A DNA stretch of 47,195 nt from Jiangella aurantiaca. Lineage in GTDB: Bacteria; Actinomycetota; Actinomycetes; Jiangellales; Jiangellaceae. The position numbers and the translations under genes were made by a program. Below, one piece after another: positions 1-7,607 of the stretch (the stretch's first letter is position 1; every line of letters begins with the position of its first letter). The notes beneath the pieces are model-generated. The model did not search any database. It was given only the letters and a program-made list of their open reading frames with translations, and had not been told where the DNA came from. The stretch lies in the NCBI RefSeq assembly GCF_004349105.1, contig NZ_SMLB01000049.1, positions 1 to 47,195 on the forward strand. The letters are read 5' to 3'.

Positions 1-534
1 CGAACAGCCCCGGCCAACCACCGCCGAGACCACACACCTCCGGCCCCACACCACGACAACGACCCGTCGCCGTACACATCACCGTCCCGTTCGGCGCGGT
101 GGCCGGGCTGAGCGACGAACCCGGCGAGCTCGAGGGCTACGGGCCCATTCCCGCCCACGTCGCAAGAACGCTCGCCGCCGAGGGCGTCTGGACCTGGCTG
201 CGCACCGACCCCGGCACCGGACAAACTCCTCGACCTCGGCCGCACGCGCTACCGGCCCACCAAGGCGCTGGCCGAGTTCATCATTGCCCGCGACCGGACC
301 TGCCGGATGCCCGGCTGCCACCGACCGGCCCGCGCCGCCGACCTCGACCACATCGTTCCGTTCACCGCCGGCGGGTCGACGTCACCGGGCAACCTGCACG
401 TCCTCTGCACCACCCACCACAAGCTCAAACACCACGCCCACTGGACCGTCCAACGACCACCCGACGGCACCACCCGCTGGACCAGCCCCACCGGGCATCG
501 ATATCTGAAACCACCCGATGGGGCCGGGCCGTGA
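1..534 (+). pseudogene. DUF222/HNH endonuclease (13E12-like), 5' partial, frameshifted
   Basis: An open frame runs in from the left edge and encodes the late DUF222 region (VAVHITVPF, then AGLSDEPGELEGYGPIP). At about 219-222 the frame must shift: read without one extra base, the protein continues as GKLLDLGRTRYRPTKAL into an HNH domain with RDRTC, CxxPGC-like, DLDHIVPF, NLHVLCTTHHKLKHH and a final WTSPTG motif, ending at TGA 532-534. The paralogue at 38369-39839 shows the same motif order, which supports one ancestral gene. The family comprises HNH-nuclease-fold proteins of unclear role that are abundant and often decayed in actinobacteria. The extra base could be a real mutation or a sequencing error near the contig end. 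Confidence 0.85.
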
Positions 535-546
535 GGGCGGCCGAGT

Positions 547-2682
547 TCATTCCGCCGCGAGCGCCAACACCGGAGACGTCCGGGCCGCACGCTGGCCGGG
601 CGCGATCGACGCCAGCACACCGAGCAGGGTCGCGACCGCGCCGCTGAGCGCCAGCAGCCCCCACGGCACCACGAACTCCAGCTCATCGACGCTGACGACG
701 GCGGCCCAGGCGAACAGCGCACCGGCTGCCGAGCCGACGACGGCCGCCACGGCGCCCATGAGCGCCGCCTCGACGCCGAGCATCAGCCGGGTCTGCCGGC
801 GGGTCAGGCCGAGTGCCCGCAGCAGGCCGATCTCCCGGGTCCGCTCGTGCACCGACAGCGACAGCGTGTTGGCGATCCCGATGAACGCGATCACCAGCGC
901 CAGTGCCAGGATCGCCAGCACCAGGTTGACCGCCTCGTTGAGGTCCTGCTCGAAGTCGGCCCGGCGCTGGGCGAAGCTCTGCACGGACAGCTCGGGGTGG
1001 TCGTCCGTCGCCGCGACGATGGCCGCGCGCGCGTCGTCGCCGTCGACGCCGTCGGCCGCGTTCACTGCGAGCAGGTCGTCGCCATCGACGACGACGGAGC
1101 CGATCTCCGGCAACTCCTCGATCGCCCGCGCCACGTCGTCCGGGATCGGCGCGGCCGCGGCCGTCCGGACGGCGAAGTCGGCCGGCACCCGCCCGTCGAC
1201 GACGACGCGCACGCTCTCGCGGGCGGATTCGACGACGGTGAGGAAGCCGGCCACCGTCGTGACGCCGATCAGCAGCGCCGCCGTCGTGGCCGCCACCCGG
1301 CGCGGGTTGCGGACCGCGTTCGCTGTGGCCAGCTCCGCCGTCGACCGGGAAGCACCGGTCAGCCGGGCAGCCACCGCCCCGAGCACCCGGACCAGCGGCG
1401 GCACCACCTTCGGGCCCAGGATCAGCAGACCGAGGAAACAGACCGCCGCACCGAACACGACCAGGATCAACCCGGCCCCACCGCCCGACGTCCCGGCGGC
1501 CGCACCCCCGACCAGCACCAGCGCACCGGCCACCATCGCCAGCAGCCCGAGCACGATCCGCGCCCGCCCGGTGGTCCTGCTGTCCGCGCCGTCCGGCACT
1601 GCCTGCAGCGCGGCCAGTGGCGACACCTGGGTCGCCGCCCGCGCCGGCAGCAGCGCCGACCCGACGGTCATCAGCATGCCGATCACGACCGACCACGCCA
1701 CCGTCGTCCCGGTCACCGTGAGCGCCAGTGACTCACCCAGCAACGAACCAGCCACCAGCGCCGTCACCGCGCCGATCCCGACGCCGGCAAGGCTGCCGGC
1801 CAACCCGATCGCGGCCGACTCCGCCAGCACACCGCGCAGCACCTGCCGGCGGGTGGCGCCGACGGTGCGCAGCAGCGCCAGCTCGCGCGTGCGCTGGGCG
1901 ACCAGGATCCGGAACGTGTTGGCGATGACGAACGCCGCCACGATCAGCGACACCGCACCGAGCATCAGCAGCGGGATCCGCAACGCCTCCTGCTTCGACG
2001 ACTGGCCGATCAGCCGCTGCGCCAGCTCCACCCCGGTGACCACCTCGTGGTCACCAGGGATCGCGGCCCGGACGGCGGCCGCGTCGGCCCCACCGGTCAG
2101 CCGTAGGTCCACCCGCGACGCGCCGAGCGGGTCGGCGAACTCGCGCATGACGTCCCAGCCGGCGGTGAGCTCCGGGTCGTCACCGGCCTCCGACGACGGA
2201 TCGACCAGCCCGGCGATCGGCAGCGCGACCAGGACGTCCGCGTCCGCCGTCGCCACCGTGATCTCGTCGCCTGCCGCCAGCCCGAGCCGGTCGGCCGACC
2301 GCCGGTCCAGCAGCACGCCGTCGTCCGGCACCTCGGCGTCCAGCGGGGCCGCGAGCAGCCGGGCGAAGTCGAACGGGTCGATCCGGCCGTCGGGGTCGAC
2401 GGTGTGGACGTCGAGCTCGCGCTGGGGCGCGGCCGCGGCGACTCCGTCGACGCCGGCGATCGCGGACACCTCGACCGGGGACAGCGTCCCGTCCGGCGCG
2501 GCGAGCACCGCGAGGTCGACTCCGTCGGCGTCGGCGGCCAACTCGCGCCGGCTACCCTCGTCCAGCGAGTCGGTGAGGATCAACGTCGCCGCGGTGAACC
2601 CCACCGACAGCACGACGACCAGGCCGGTCAGCACGAGCCGCAACAGGTGGGTGCGCAGCCCCGCCAGCACGATCGACCGCAT
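547..2682 (-). CDS. ABC transporter permease, FtsX/MacB-like (711 aa)
   Basis: Integral membrane subunit of a MacB/LolCDE-type ABC system. One N-terminal membrane segment (about residues 10-32) is followed by an extracytoplasmic MacB-type core. A first FtsX domain (around 220-370) contains the RTRELALLRTVGATRRQV motif, and a C-terminal FtsX domain carries the repeated motif ERTREIGLLRALGLTRRQ. About eight to ten hydrophobic segments are visible. The ATP-binding gene ends three bases upstream of this ATG, so the two are almost certainly co-transcribed and form one transporter. The substrate cannot be told from sequence; family members export lipoproteins, peptides or antibiotics. The 3' end converges on the broken HNH gene, with a 12-base gap. 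Confidence 0.92.
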   Translation of the reverse strand: MRSIVLAGLRTHLLRLVLTGLVVVLSVGFTAATLILTDSLDEGSRRELAADADGVDLAVLAAPDGTLSPVEVSAIAGVDGVAAAAPQRELDVHTVDPDGRIDPFDFARLLAAPLDAEVPDDGVLLDRRSADRLGLAAGDEITVATADADVLVALPIAGLVDPSSEAGDDPELTAGWDVMREFADPLGASRVDLRLTGGADAAAVRAAIPGDHEVVTGVELAQRLIGQSSKQEALRIPLLMLGAVSLIVAAFVIANTFRILVAQRTRELALLRTVGATRRQVLRGVLAESAAIGLAGSLAGVGIGAVTALVAGSLLGESLALTVTGTTVAWSVVIGMLMTVGSALLPARAATQVSPLAALQAVPDGADSRTTGRARIVLGLLAMVAGALVLVGGAAAGTSGGGAGLILVVFGAAVCFLGLLILGPKVVPPLVRVLGAVAARLTGASRSTAELATANAVRNPRRVAATTAALLIGVTTVAGFLTVVESARESVRVVVDGRVPADFAVRTAAAAPIPDDVARAIEELPEIGSVVVDGDDLLAVNAADGVDGDDARAAIVAATDDHPELSVQSFAQRRADFEQDLNEAVNLVLAILALALVIAFIGIANTLSLSVHERTREIGLLRALGLTRRQTRLMLGVEAALMGAVAAVVGSAAGALFAWAAVVSVDELEFVVPWGLLALSGAVATLLGVLASIAPGQRAARTSPVLALAAE

Positions 2683-2685
2683 CGC

Positions 2686-3456
2686 TCAGCCACCCAGCCG
2701 GCGCAGGCCGTCGATGACGGCGTCGGGTGTCGGGTCGGCGATCTCCCCGGCGACGTGGCCGTCGGCGAGCATGACGACACGGTCCGCCGACGACGCCGCG
2801 ACGGGGTCGTGCGTCACCATGACGACGGTCCGGCCCAGTTCGCGCACACTGGTGCGCAGGATCGCCAGCACCTCCCCGCCGGAGCGCGAGTCCAGGTTGC
2901 CGGTCGGCTCGTCGGCGAAGATGACCTCGGGCCGGTTGATCAGCGCCCGGGCCACGGCGACCCGCTGCTGCTGCCCGCCGGACAGCTCACTCGGCCGGTG
3001 CCGCAGGCGGTCGCCGATGCCCAGCACGTCGACCACCTCGGCGAACCAGCGCCGGTCGACGCGGCGGCCCGCCAGCTTCAACGGCAGCAGCACGTTCGCC
3101 TCCGCATCCAGCGTCGGCAGCAGGTTGAACGCCTGGAAGACGAAGCCCAGCCGGTCGCGCCGCAGCAGCGTCAGCTCGGTGTCGTTCAGTGCGGTGAGGT
3201 CGGTGTCGCCCAGCAGCACGCGACCAGACGTCGCGGTGTCCAGCCCGGCCAGGCAGTGCACGAGCGTCGACTTACCGGACCCGGACGGGCCCATGATCGC
3301 CGTGAACCGCCCCGCCGCGAATCCGACGTCGACGGCGTCGAGAGCACGGACGGCGGTGTCACCGGTGCCGTGCAGCTTGGTCAGGCCGACGGCGCGGACC
3401 GCCGGCGCGAGAACGGCGCTCCTGGCGCCTGGAACGTCAGATGTCTGAAGGCTCAC
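2686..3456 (-). CDS. ABC transporter ATP-binding protein, MacB/LolD-like (256 aa)
   Basis: Cytoplasmic ATPase partner of the downstream FtsX permease. It shows Walker A GPSGSGKST, Q-loop FVFQAFNLLP, signature LSGGQQQR, Walker B VIFADEPTGNLD and the switch histidine in VMVTHDP, all typical of the LolD/MacB subfamily. The frame stays open far upstream to 4293, but that part is antisense to the deaminase gene. I therefore place the start at GTG 3456, giving a normal length for the family; no strong ribosome-binding site precedes it. The gene is divergent from the deaminase-like gene, with 99 bases between the two starts. Confidence 0.9.
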   Translation of the reverse strand: MSLQTSDVPGARSAVLAPAVRAVGLTKLHGTGDTAVRALDAVDVGFAAGRFTAIMGPSGSGKSTLVHCLAGLDTATSGRVLLGDTDLTALNDTELTLLRRDRLGFVFQAFNLLPTLDAEANVLLPLKLAGRRVDRRWFAEVVDVLGIGDRLRHRPSELSGGQQQRVAVARALINRPEVIFADEPTGNLDSRSGGEVLAILRTSVRELGRTVVMVTHDPVAASSADRVVMLADGHVAGEIADPTPDAVIDGLRRLGG

Positions 3457-3543
3457 GGTCCCAGCGTCGCGAGAACGGCGCCGCGAATCGTCGGACCTGC
3501 GAGTGGACCCGGCGTACGACCAAGGTCGCACTCCCGCCCTGGG

Positions 3544-3555
3544 TATGGTCGCCTC
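3544..3555 (+). promoter_or_regulatory. -10 box and leaderless start of deaminase-like gene
   Basis: TATGGT at 3544-3549 fits the actinobacterial TANNNT -10 pattern and lies six bases before the GTG at 3556, with no Shine-Dalgarno sequence between. This spacing predicts that transcription begins at or next to the start codon. Inferred from sequence only. Confidence 0.45.
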
Positions 3556-4536
3556 GTGCCGATCCGCCCCGTCGAGACGCTGCCGAAGGTCCAGTCGCAC
3601 CTGCATCTCACCGGAGCGATGCGCCCGGCCACGCTGGACGAGCTGGCGACGCGGCACGGAATCGCGGTACCGCCGCTGGCGGCGCTCACCGGCGGCCCGT
3701 ACGAGTGGGCGGTCTTCCAGGGCCGCTACGACGCCGCCCGCGCCGCCATTCGCACGGCGGACGACGTTGCCCGGGTGGTCCGCGAGGCGGCCGAGGACGA
3801 CGCCGCGGATGGTTGCGGCTGGTCCGAGCTGCAGATGGACCCGACGTCGTTCGCACCGGCGCTCGGCGGCCTGGAGGCGGCCCTCGAGGCGGTGCTGACG
3901 GCGGCCGCCGCGGCGACGCTGCCGATGGGCGTCGTCGTCGCGTCCAGCTGGGCGCGGTCTGGCGAGCACGCGACGACGCTGGCCCGGCTCGCCGCCCGGT
4001 ACGCCGGCGACGGTGTGGTCGGGTTCGGCCTCTCCAACGACGAGCGGCTGGGCCGGGTCGAGGACTACGCGCCGGCGTTCCGCGTCGCCGCCGGCGCCGG
4101 CCTGCTGCGCACCCCGCACGGCGGCTTCTTCACCGGGCCGGCGCACGTGCGCGACTGCGTCGAGCTGCTCGGCGCCACCCGGGTCGGGCACGGCACCTCG
4201 GCAGCGGCCGACCCGGCGGTGCTGGCGCTGCTGGCCGAGCGCCGGGTGGCGCTGGAGCTGTGCCCGACGTCCTACCCGCCGTTCGGGGTGCATGCGCTGA
4301 ACGAGCTACCGGTGCGGGCGCTGCTGGCGGCCGGCGTGCCCGTGGCGATCGGCAGCGACGACCCGCTGCTGTTCGCCGTCGGGCTGGCCGGTCAGTACGC
4401 GCTGTGCCGCGACGTGCTCGGGTTGTCCGACGCGGAGCTGGCGGCGTTGGCCTGCGGCTCGATCACCTCGTCGGCGGCGCCGGAGCCGCTCAAGCGGACG
4501 ATGCTGGCCGGCGTCGACGCGTGGCTGGCCGGCTGA
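3556..4536 (+). CDS. adenosine deaminase-like amidohydrolase lacking the catalytic Glu (326 aa)
   Basis: The TIM-barrel metal-dependent deaminase fold of the Add/ADE family is evident: zinc ligands HLH (H15, H17) in SHLHLTG, H188 in PHGG, H212 in RVGHG and the Asp pair SDDP (D268-D269), plus the CPTS motif. In classical adenosine deaminases the segment around H188 reads HAGE, and its Glu is the proton shuttle. Here it is HGGF, with Phe at 191. The metal site is thus kept but the usual catalytic acid is missing. It may act on another substrate, use a different residue, or be inactive. The start is GTG, placed by the leaderless -10 box and by the family N terminus (LPKVQSHLHL). It converges on the LacI gene, four bases away. 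Confidence 0.85.
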   Translation: MPIRPVETLPKVQSHLHLTGAMRPATLDELATRHGIAVPPLAALTGGPYEWAVFQGRYDAARAAIRTADDVARVVREAAEDDAADGCGWSELQMDPTSFAPALGGLEAALEAVLTAAAAATLPMGVVVASSWARSGEHATTLARLAARYAGDGVVGFGLSNDERLGRVEDYAPAFRVAAGAGLLRTPHGGFFTGPAHVRDCVELLGATRVGHGTSAAADPAVLALLAERRVALELCPTSYPPFGVHALNELPVRALLAAGVPVAIGSDDPLLFAVGLAGQYALCRDVLGLSDAELAALACGSITSSAAPEPLKRTMLAGVDAWLAG

Positions 4537-4540
4537 GCCG

Positions 4541-5599
4541 TCAGCGCGATGGCGGCGGCGCGGACGTCGTGCCGACCCGCAGCCGGACCGGCAGGTGCAC
4601 GTTGGCCGGCCGCTGCCCGGCCAGCAGCTCGGTGACCATGCGCCCGGTCAGCCGGCCCTTCTCCGCGATCGGTTGCACGACCGTGGTGAGTAACCGCTCG
4701 CCCAGCCATGGGGTGTCGATGCCGTCGTAGCCGACGACGGTGAGGTCCTGCGGTACGCGCAGGCCCAGCGCCTCGGCGGCTCGGATGACGCCGACGGCGA
4801 GCAGGTCGCTCTGCGCGACGATGGCGGTCGGCCGGTCCGGCCCGGCGAGCAGCAGCCGCCCGGCCCGCTCGCCCTCTTCGACGACGTTACTGGGCGCCTC
4901 GGCGACCGGGACCGGCCCGAAGACGTCCTCGGTGGCGGCGAGCCGGGCCCGGCAGTCGGCGAACCCGACGATGGCCCGGCGGGCGTCGTCGACCCGCCCG
5001 CTGCGGCCGTCCAGGCGCAGCGGCAGCGCGGCGACAGCGACCCGGTGGTGACCCAGTGACGCGACGTGCCGGGCCAGCTCGGCCGCGCCGCCGTAGTCGT
5101 CGATGTCGACCACCGTGACATCGGGCCGGTCGGGTCCGTCGACGGCGACCACCGGCACGCCGCGGCGCAGGAACAGGTCGAGCAGCGGGTCGTCGTCGCG
5201 GCCGCAGGTGGCGAACACGGCCACGTCGACCGGCATCCGCGACACCTGCTCCGTCGTCGGGCTGCCGTGCTGGGCGTCGCCGGAGAGCAGCAGCAGGCCG
5301 GTGCCGGACGGGCTCAGCGCCTCGGCGATGCCGTCGAGCAGCGCGACCGCGACCGGGTCGCGGAACGCGTAGAGCAGCCGTTCACCGATGACGGCGCCGA
5401 CGATGCCGGACCGGCCTCGGCGCAGCGACCGGGCCAGCGGATCGGGGCCGGCGTAGCCGAGGTCGCGGGCGGCGGCGAGCACGCGTTCGCGGGTGGCGTC
5501 GGCCACCGGGCCCGAACCGCTGAACGCCAGCGATGCGGTCGACGGCGACACTCCAGCGCGGGCAGCCACGGCCGCCAGTGTTGCCCGATGCTCGCCCAC
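4541..5599 (-). CDS. LacI-family transcriptional regulator (352 aa)
   Basis: The N-terminal LacI helix-turn-helix (TLAAVAARAGVSPSTASLAFSG, residues about 7-28) and hinge helix region (RERVLAAARDLGYAGPDPLARSLRRG) lead into a periplasmic-binding-protein-like sensor domain that ends with the usual VVGYDGIDTPW and LTTVVQPI segments. GTG 5599 is chosen because GAGGGAG lies about five bases upstream and the HTH starts right after it; the longer open frame is antisense to the transporter. It is divergent from the MFS gene. The shared 97-base region contains two tandem 14-bp palindromes that are very probably its operator, so it likely represses both itself and the transporter. The effector is unknown, perhaps the transported compound. 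Confidence 0.92.
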   Translation of the reverse strand: MGEHRATLAAVAARAGVSPSTASLAFSGSGPVADATRERVLAAARDLGYAGPDPLARSLRRGRSGIVGAVIGERLLYAFRDPVAVALLDGIAEALSPSGTGLLLLSGDAQHGSPTTEQVSRMPVDVAVFATCGRDDDPLLDLFLRRGVPVVAVDGPDRPDVTVVDIDDYGGAAELARHVASLGHHRVAVAALPLRLDGRSGRVDDARRAIVGFADCRARLAATEDVFGPVPVAEAPSNVVEEGERAGRLLLAGPDRPTAIVAQSDLLAVGVIRAAEALGLRVPQDLTVVGYDGIDTPWLGERLLTTVVQPIAEKGRLTGRMVTELLAGQRPANVHLPVRLRVGTTSAPPPSR

Positions 5600-5624
5600 G
5601 TCACTCCCTCGCCGGAATTCCCGG

Positions 5625-5653
5625 TTGCATCCGATCCTCGTCCATAGCAGAAT
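5625..5653 (+). promoter_or_regulatory. candidate promoter of MFS gene (TTGCAT-17-CAGAAT)
   Basis: A -35-like TTGCAT at 5625-5630 and a -10-like CAGAAT at 5648-5653 are separated by 17 bases. The start point would fall inside the palindromic operator that begins at 5655. On the other strand TATTCT (5654-5649) is a good -10 for lacI-type gene 4541-5599, so the two promoters overlap. Prediction only. Confidence 0.45.
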
Positions 5654-5654
5654 A

Positions 5655-5682
5655 TCGAATCGATTCGATCGAATCGATTCGA
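5655..5682. promoter_or_regulatory. double palindromic operator for LacI/MFS pair
   Basis: The perfect 14-bp palindrome TCGAATCGATTCGA occurs twice with no spacer (5655-5668 and 5669-5682), so the full 28 bp is also palindromic. The CG-centred core fits LacI-family sites. It overlaps the predicted start point of the MFS promoter and the -35/spacer region of the regulator's own promoter, and lies 14 bases before the MFS start codon. It is AT-richer than its surroundings. Confidence 0.8.
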
Positions 5683-5696
5683 CCCGAGGAATCCAC

Positions 5697-6926
5697 GTGA
5701 ACCACACCGCCGCCATCCAGTCCCCCGACTTCGCCAGGGTCGTCCGGGCACGCAACGCCGTCGCCACGGTGTTCGCACTCAACGGCTTCGCGTACGCGTC
5801 GTGGATGGCGCGGATCCCCGAGGTCCGCGACCTGCTCGGCCTCACACCCGGCGAGATCGGCCGGCTGCTGCTGGCGATGGCCGCGGGCTCCATCCTGGCG
5901 CTGCCGACGTCCGGCGTGGTGGTCGGCCGCATCGGCGCGGCCCGCACCGTGGCCGGCGGGTCGCTGCTGGTCGCCCTCGGGCTGACACTGGCCGGGCTGG
6001 GCAGCGACACGCTCGCGTCAGCCGCGGTCGCCGCCGTCGGGCTGGTGTTCATCGGCTACGGCTCGGGCTCTTGGGACGTGGCGATGAACGTCGAGGGCGC
6101 GGCGGTCGAGCGGCTGCTCGGCCGGACGATCATGCCGCGGTTCCACGCCGCGTTCAGCCTCGGTACGGTGGCGGGCGCGGGCCTGGGCGCCGGCGCGACC
6201 GCCGTGGGCATCCCCGTCGTCGCCCATCTGAGCGTGATCAGCGTGAGCGTGGCGGTCGTCACCGTCGCGGCCGCGCGGAGCTTCCTGCCGCGCACGGCCG
6301 AGGTCGACGACGACGGCGAGCCGGTGCCGGGCATCTCGGTCTTGACCGCCTGGCGCGAGCCGCGCACTCTGCTCATCGGGCTCATGGTCCTGTGCGCCGC
6401 GCTGATCGAGGGCATCGCCAACGACTGGCTGGCGCTCGGCCTGGTCGACGGCTACGAGGTCAGCAACGCCGTCGGCGCGGTCGGCTTCGCGGTCTTCCTC
6501 GCGGCCATGACCGCCGGCCGGACCGTCGGCACCCAGCTGGTCGACCGGTTCGGCCGGCTGCCGGTGCTACGGATCAGCGCGGTCCTGGCCACCGTCGGCG
6601 TGCTCCTGGTGGTGTTCGGCGGGTCGCTCGCGGTCGCGCTGATCGGCACGGTCGTGTGGGGCCTCGGCGCCGCGCTGGGCTTCCCGCTCGGCATGAGCGC
6701 CGCCTCCGACGACCCGCGCCGGGCCGCCGCCCGGGTCAGCGTCGTCGCGTCGATCGGCTACACCGCGTTCCTCGCCGGCCCGCCGATCCTCGGCTGGCTG
6801 GGTGATCACGAGGGCGTGCTGAACGCCCTGCTCGTCGTCGCCGGCGCCGCCGTCGTGGCCGGGCTGGTCTCATCTGCCGCCCGCGAACAGCAGCCGGCCC
6901 GCGTTGAAGCCGCTGCCCAAGACTGA
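5697..6926 (+). CDS. MFS transporter, YbjJ-like (409 aa)
   Basis: Twelve-helix major facilitator protein. The N terminus NGFAYASWMARIPEVRD followed by LGLTPGEIGRLLLAMAAGS is characteristic of YbjJ-type MFS proteins. The central loop contains a charged stretch (AEVDDDGEPVPG), and GRTVGTQLVDRFGRLPVLR marks the second-half motif A. Start GTG 5697 has GAGGA seven bases upstream and lies just after the operator. It is presumably an inner-membrane importer or exporter controlled by the divergent LacI regulator. The substrate is not determinable; a sugar or sugar derivative is only a guess from the regulator family. Confidence 0.88.
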   Translation: MNHTAAIQSPDFARVVRARNAVATVFALNGFAYASWMARIPEVRDLLGLTPGEIGRLLLAMAAGSILALPTSGVVVGRIGAARTVAGGSLLVALGLTLAGLGSDTLASAAVAAVGLVFIGYGSGSWDVAMNVEGAAVERLLGRTIMPRFHAAFSLGTVAGAGLGAGATAVGIPVVAHLSVISVSVAVVTVAAARSFLPRTAEVDDDGEPVPGISVLTAWREPRTLLIGLMVLCAALIEGIANDWLALGLVDGYEVSNAVGAVGFAVFLAAMTAGRTVGTQLVDRFGRLPVLRISAVLATVGVLLVVFGGSLAVALIGTVVWGLGAALGFPLGMSAASDDPRRAAARVSVVASIGYTAFLAGPPILGWLGDHEGVLNALLVVAGAAVVAGLVSSAAREQQPARVEAAAQD

Positions 6927-6932
6927 CCGACC

Positions 6933-7607
6933 CTAGGACGCGCCCGGCCGCACCAGCCCGGTCTCGTAGGCCAGCACCACCAGTTGCACGCGGTCGCGCA
7001 GCCCGACCTTGGCCAGCACCCGGCCGATGTGCGTCTTGACCGTCGCCTCGGTGACGAAGAGGGTCTCGGCGATCTCGGCGTTGGACCGGCCGCGGACCAC
7101 CTCGCGGACGATCTCGTGCTCGCGCTGCGTGAGCTCCGCCCAGACCGCGTCCGGCGGAGTGGCGTCCTCCGGCAGGTGGCCGGCGAACCGCTCCAGCAGC
7201 CGCTTCGTGGTGCTCGGCGCGACCACGGCGTCGCCGGAGTGCACCGCGCGGACGGCGTCGAGCAGCGTCGGCGGCGGCGCGTCCTTGAGCAGGAACCCGC
7301 TCGCGCCGGCCTTGATCGCGGCGAACGCGTACTCGTCCAGGTCGAACGTGGTCAGGACGATCACCTTCGGCGCGTCCTCGCGCGAGCGCAGCCGGCGGGT
7401 CGCCTCGACGCCGTCGAGGACGGGCATCCGGACGTCCATGAGCACGACGTCGGCCGCGGTCACCGAGAGCGCGTGCAGCGCGGCGTCACCGTCACCGGCC
7501 TCGCCGACCACCTCGAGATCCGGCTGCGAGTCGATGACCATCCGGAACCCGGCCCGGACCAGCTGCTGGTCGTCCACGAGGAAGACCTTGACCGGCTGCA
7601 CGCTCAC
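6933..7607 (-). CDS. two-component response regulator, NarL/LuxR family (224 aa)
   Basis: The receiver domain (about 6-122) has the acidic pair VDD, phospho-acceptor D58 in LMDVRMP, the Thr/Ser position in LTTFD and Lys in FLLKDA. The C-terminal LuxR-type helix-turn-helix (LTQREHEIVREVVRGRSNAEIAETLF, VTEATVKTHIGRVLAKVGL) binds DNA. Its ATG overlaps the stop of the kinase gene by four bases (ATGA), so the pair is translationally coupled. Target genes are not evident nearby; it converges on the MFS gene with a six-base gap. Confidence 0.95.
   Translation of the reverse strand: MSVQPVKVFLVDDQQLVRAGFRMVIDSQPDLEVVGEAGDGDAALHALSVTAADVVLMDVRMPVLDGVEATRRLRSREDAPKVIVLTTFDLDEYAFAAIKAGASGFLLKDAPPPTLLDAVRAVHSGDAVVAPSTTKRLLERFAGHLPEDATPPDAVWAELTQREHEIVREVVRGRSNAEIAETLFVTEATVKTHIGRVLAKVGLRDRVQLVVLAYETGLVRPGAS

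Noticed and set aside
518-3448. 976-aa open frame on the plus strand
   Set aside because: It is antisense to the FtsX permease and ATPase genes, shows low-complexity Ser/Thr/Ala composition and has no domain; high GC content makes such frames common.
2404-3555. N-terminal extension of the deaminase-like protein
   Set aside because: The frame is open far upstream, but this part is antisense to the ABC genes; the GTG at 3556 fits the family start.
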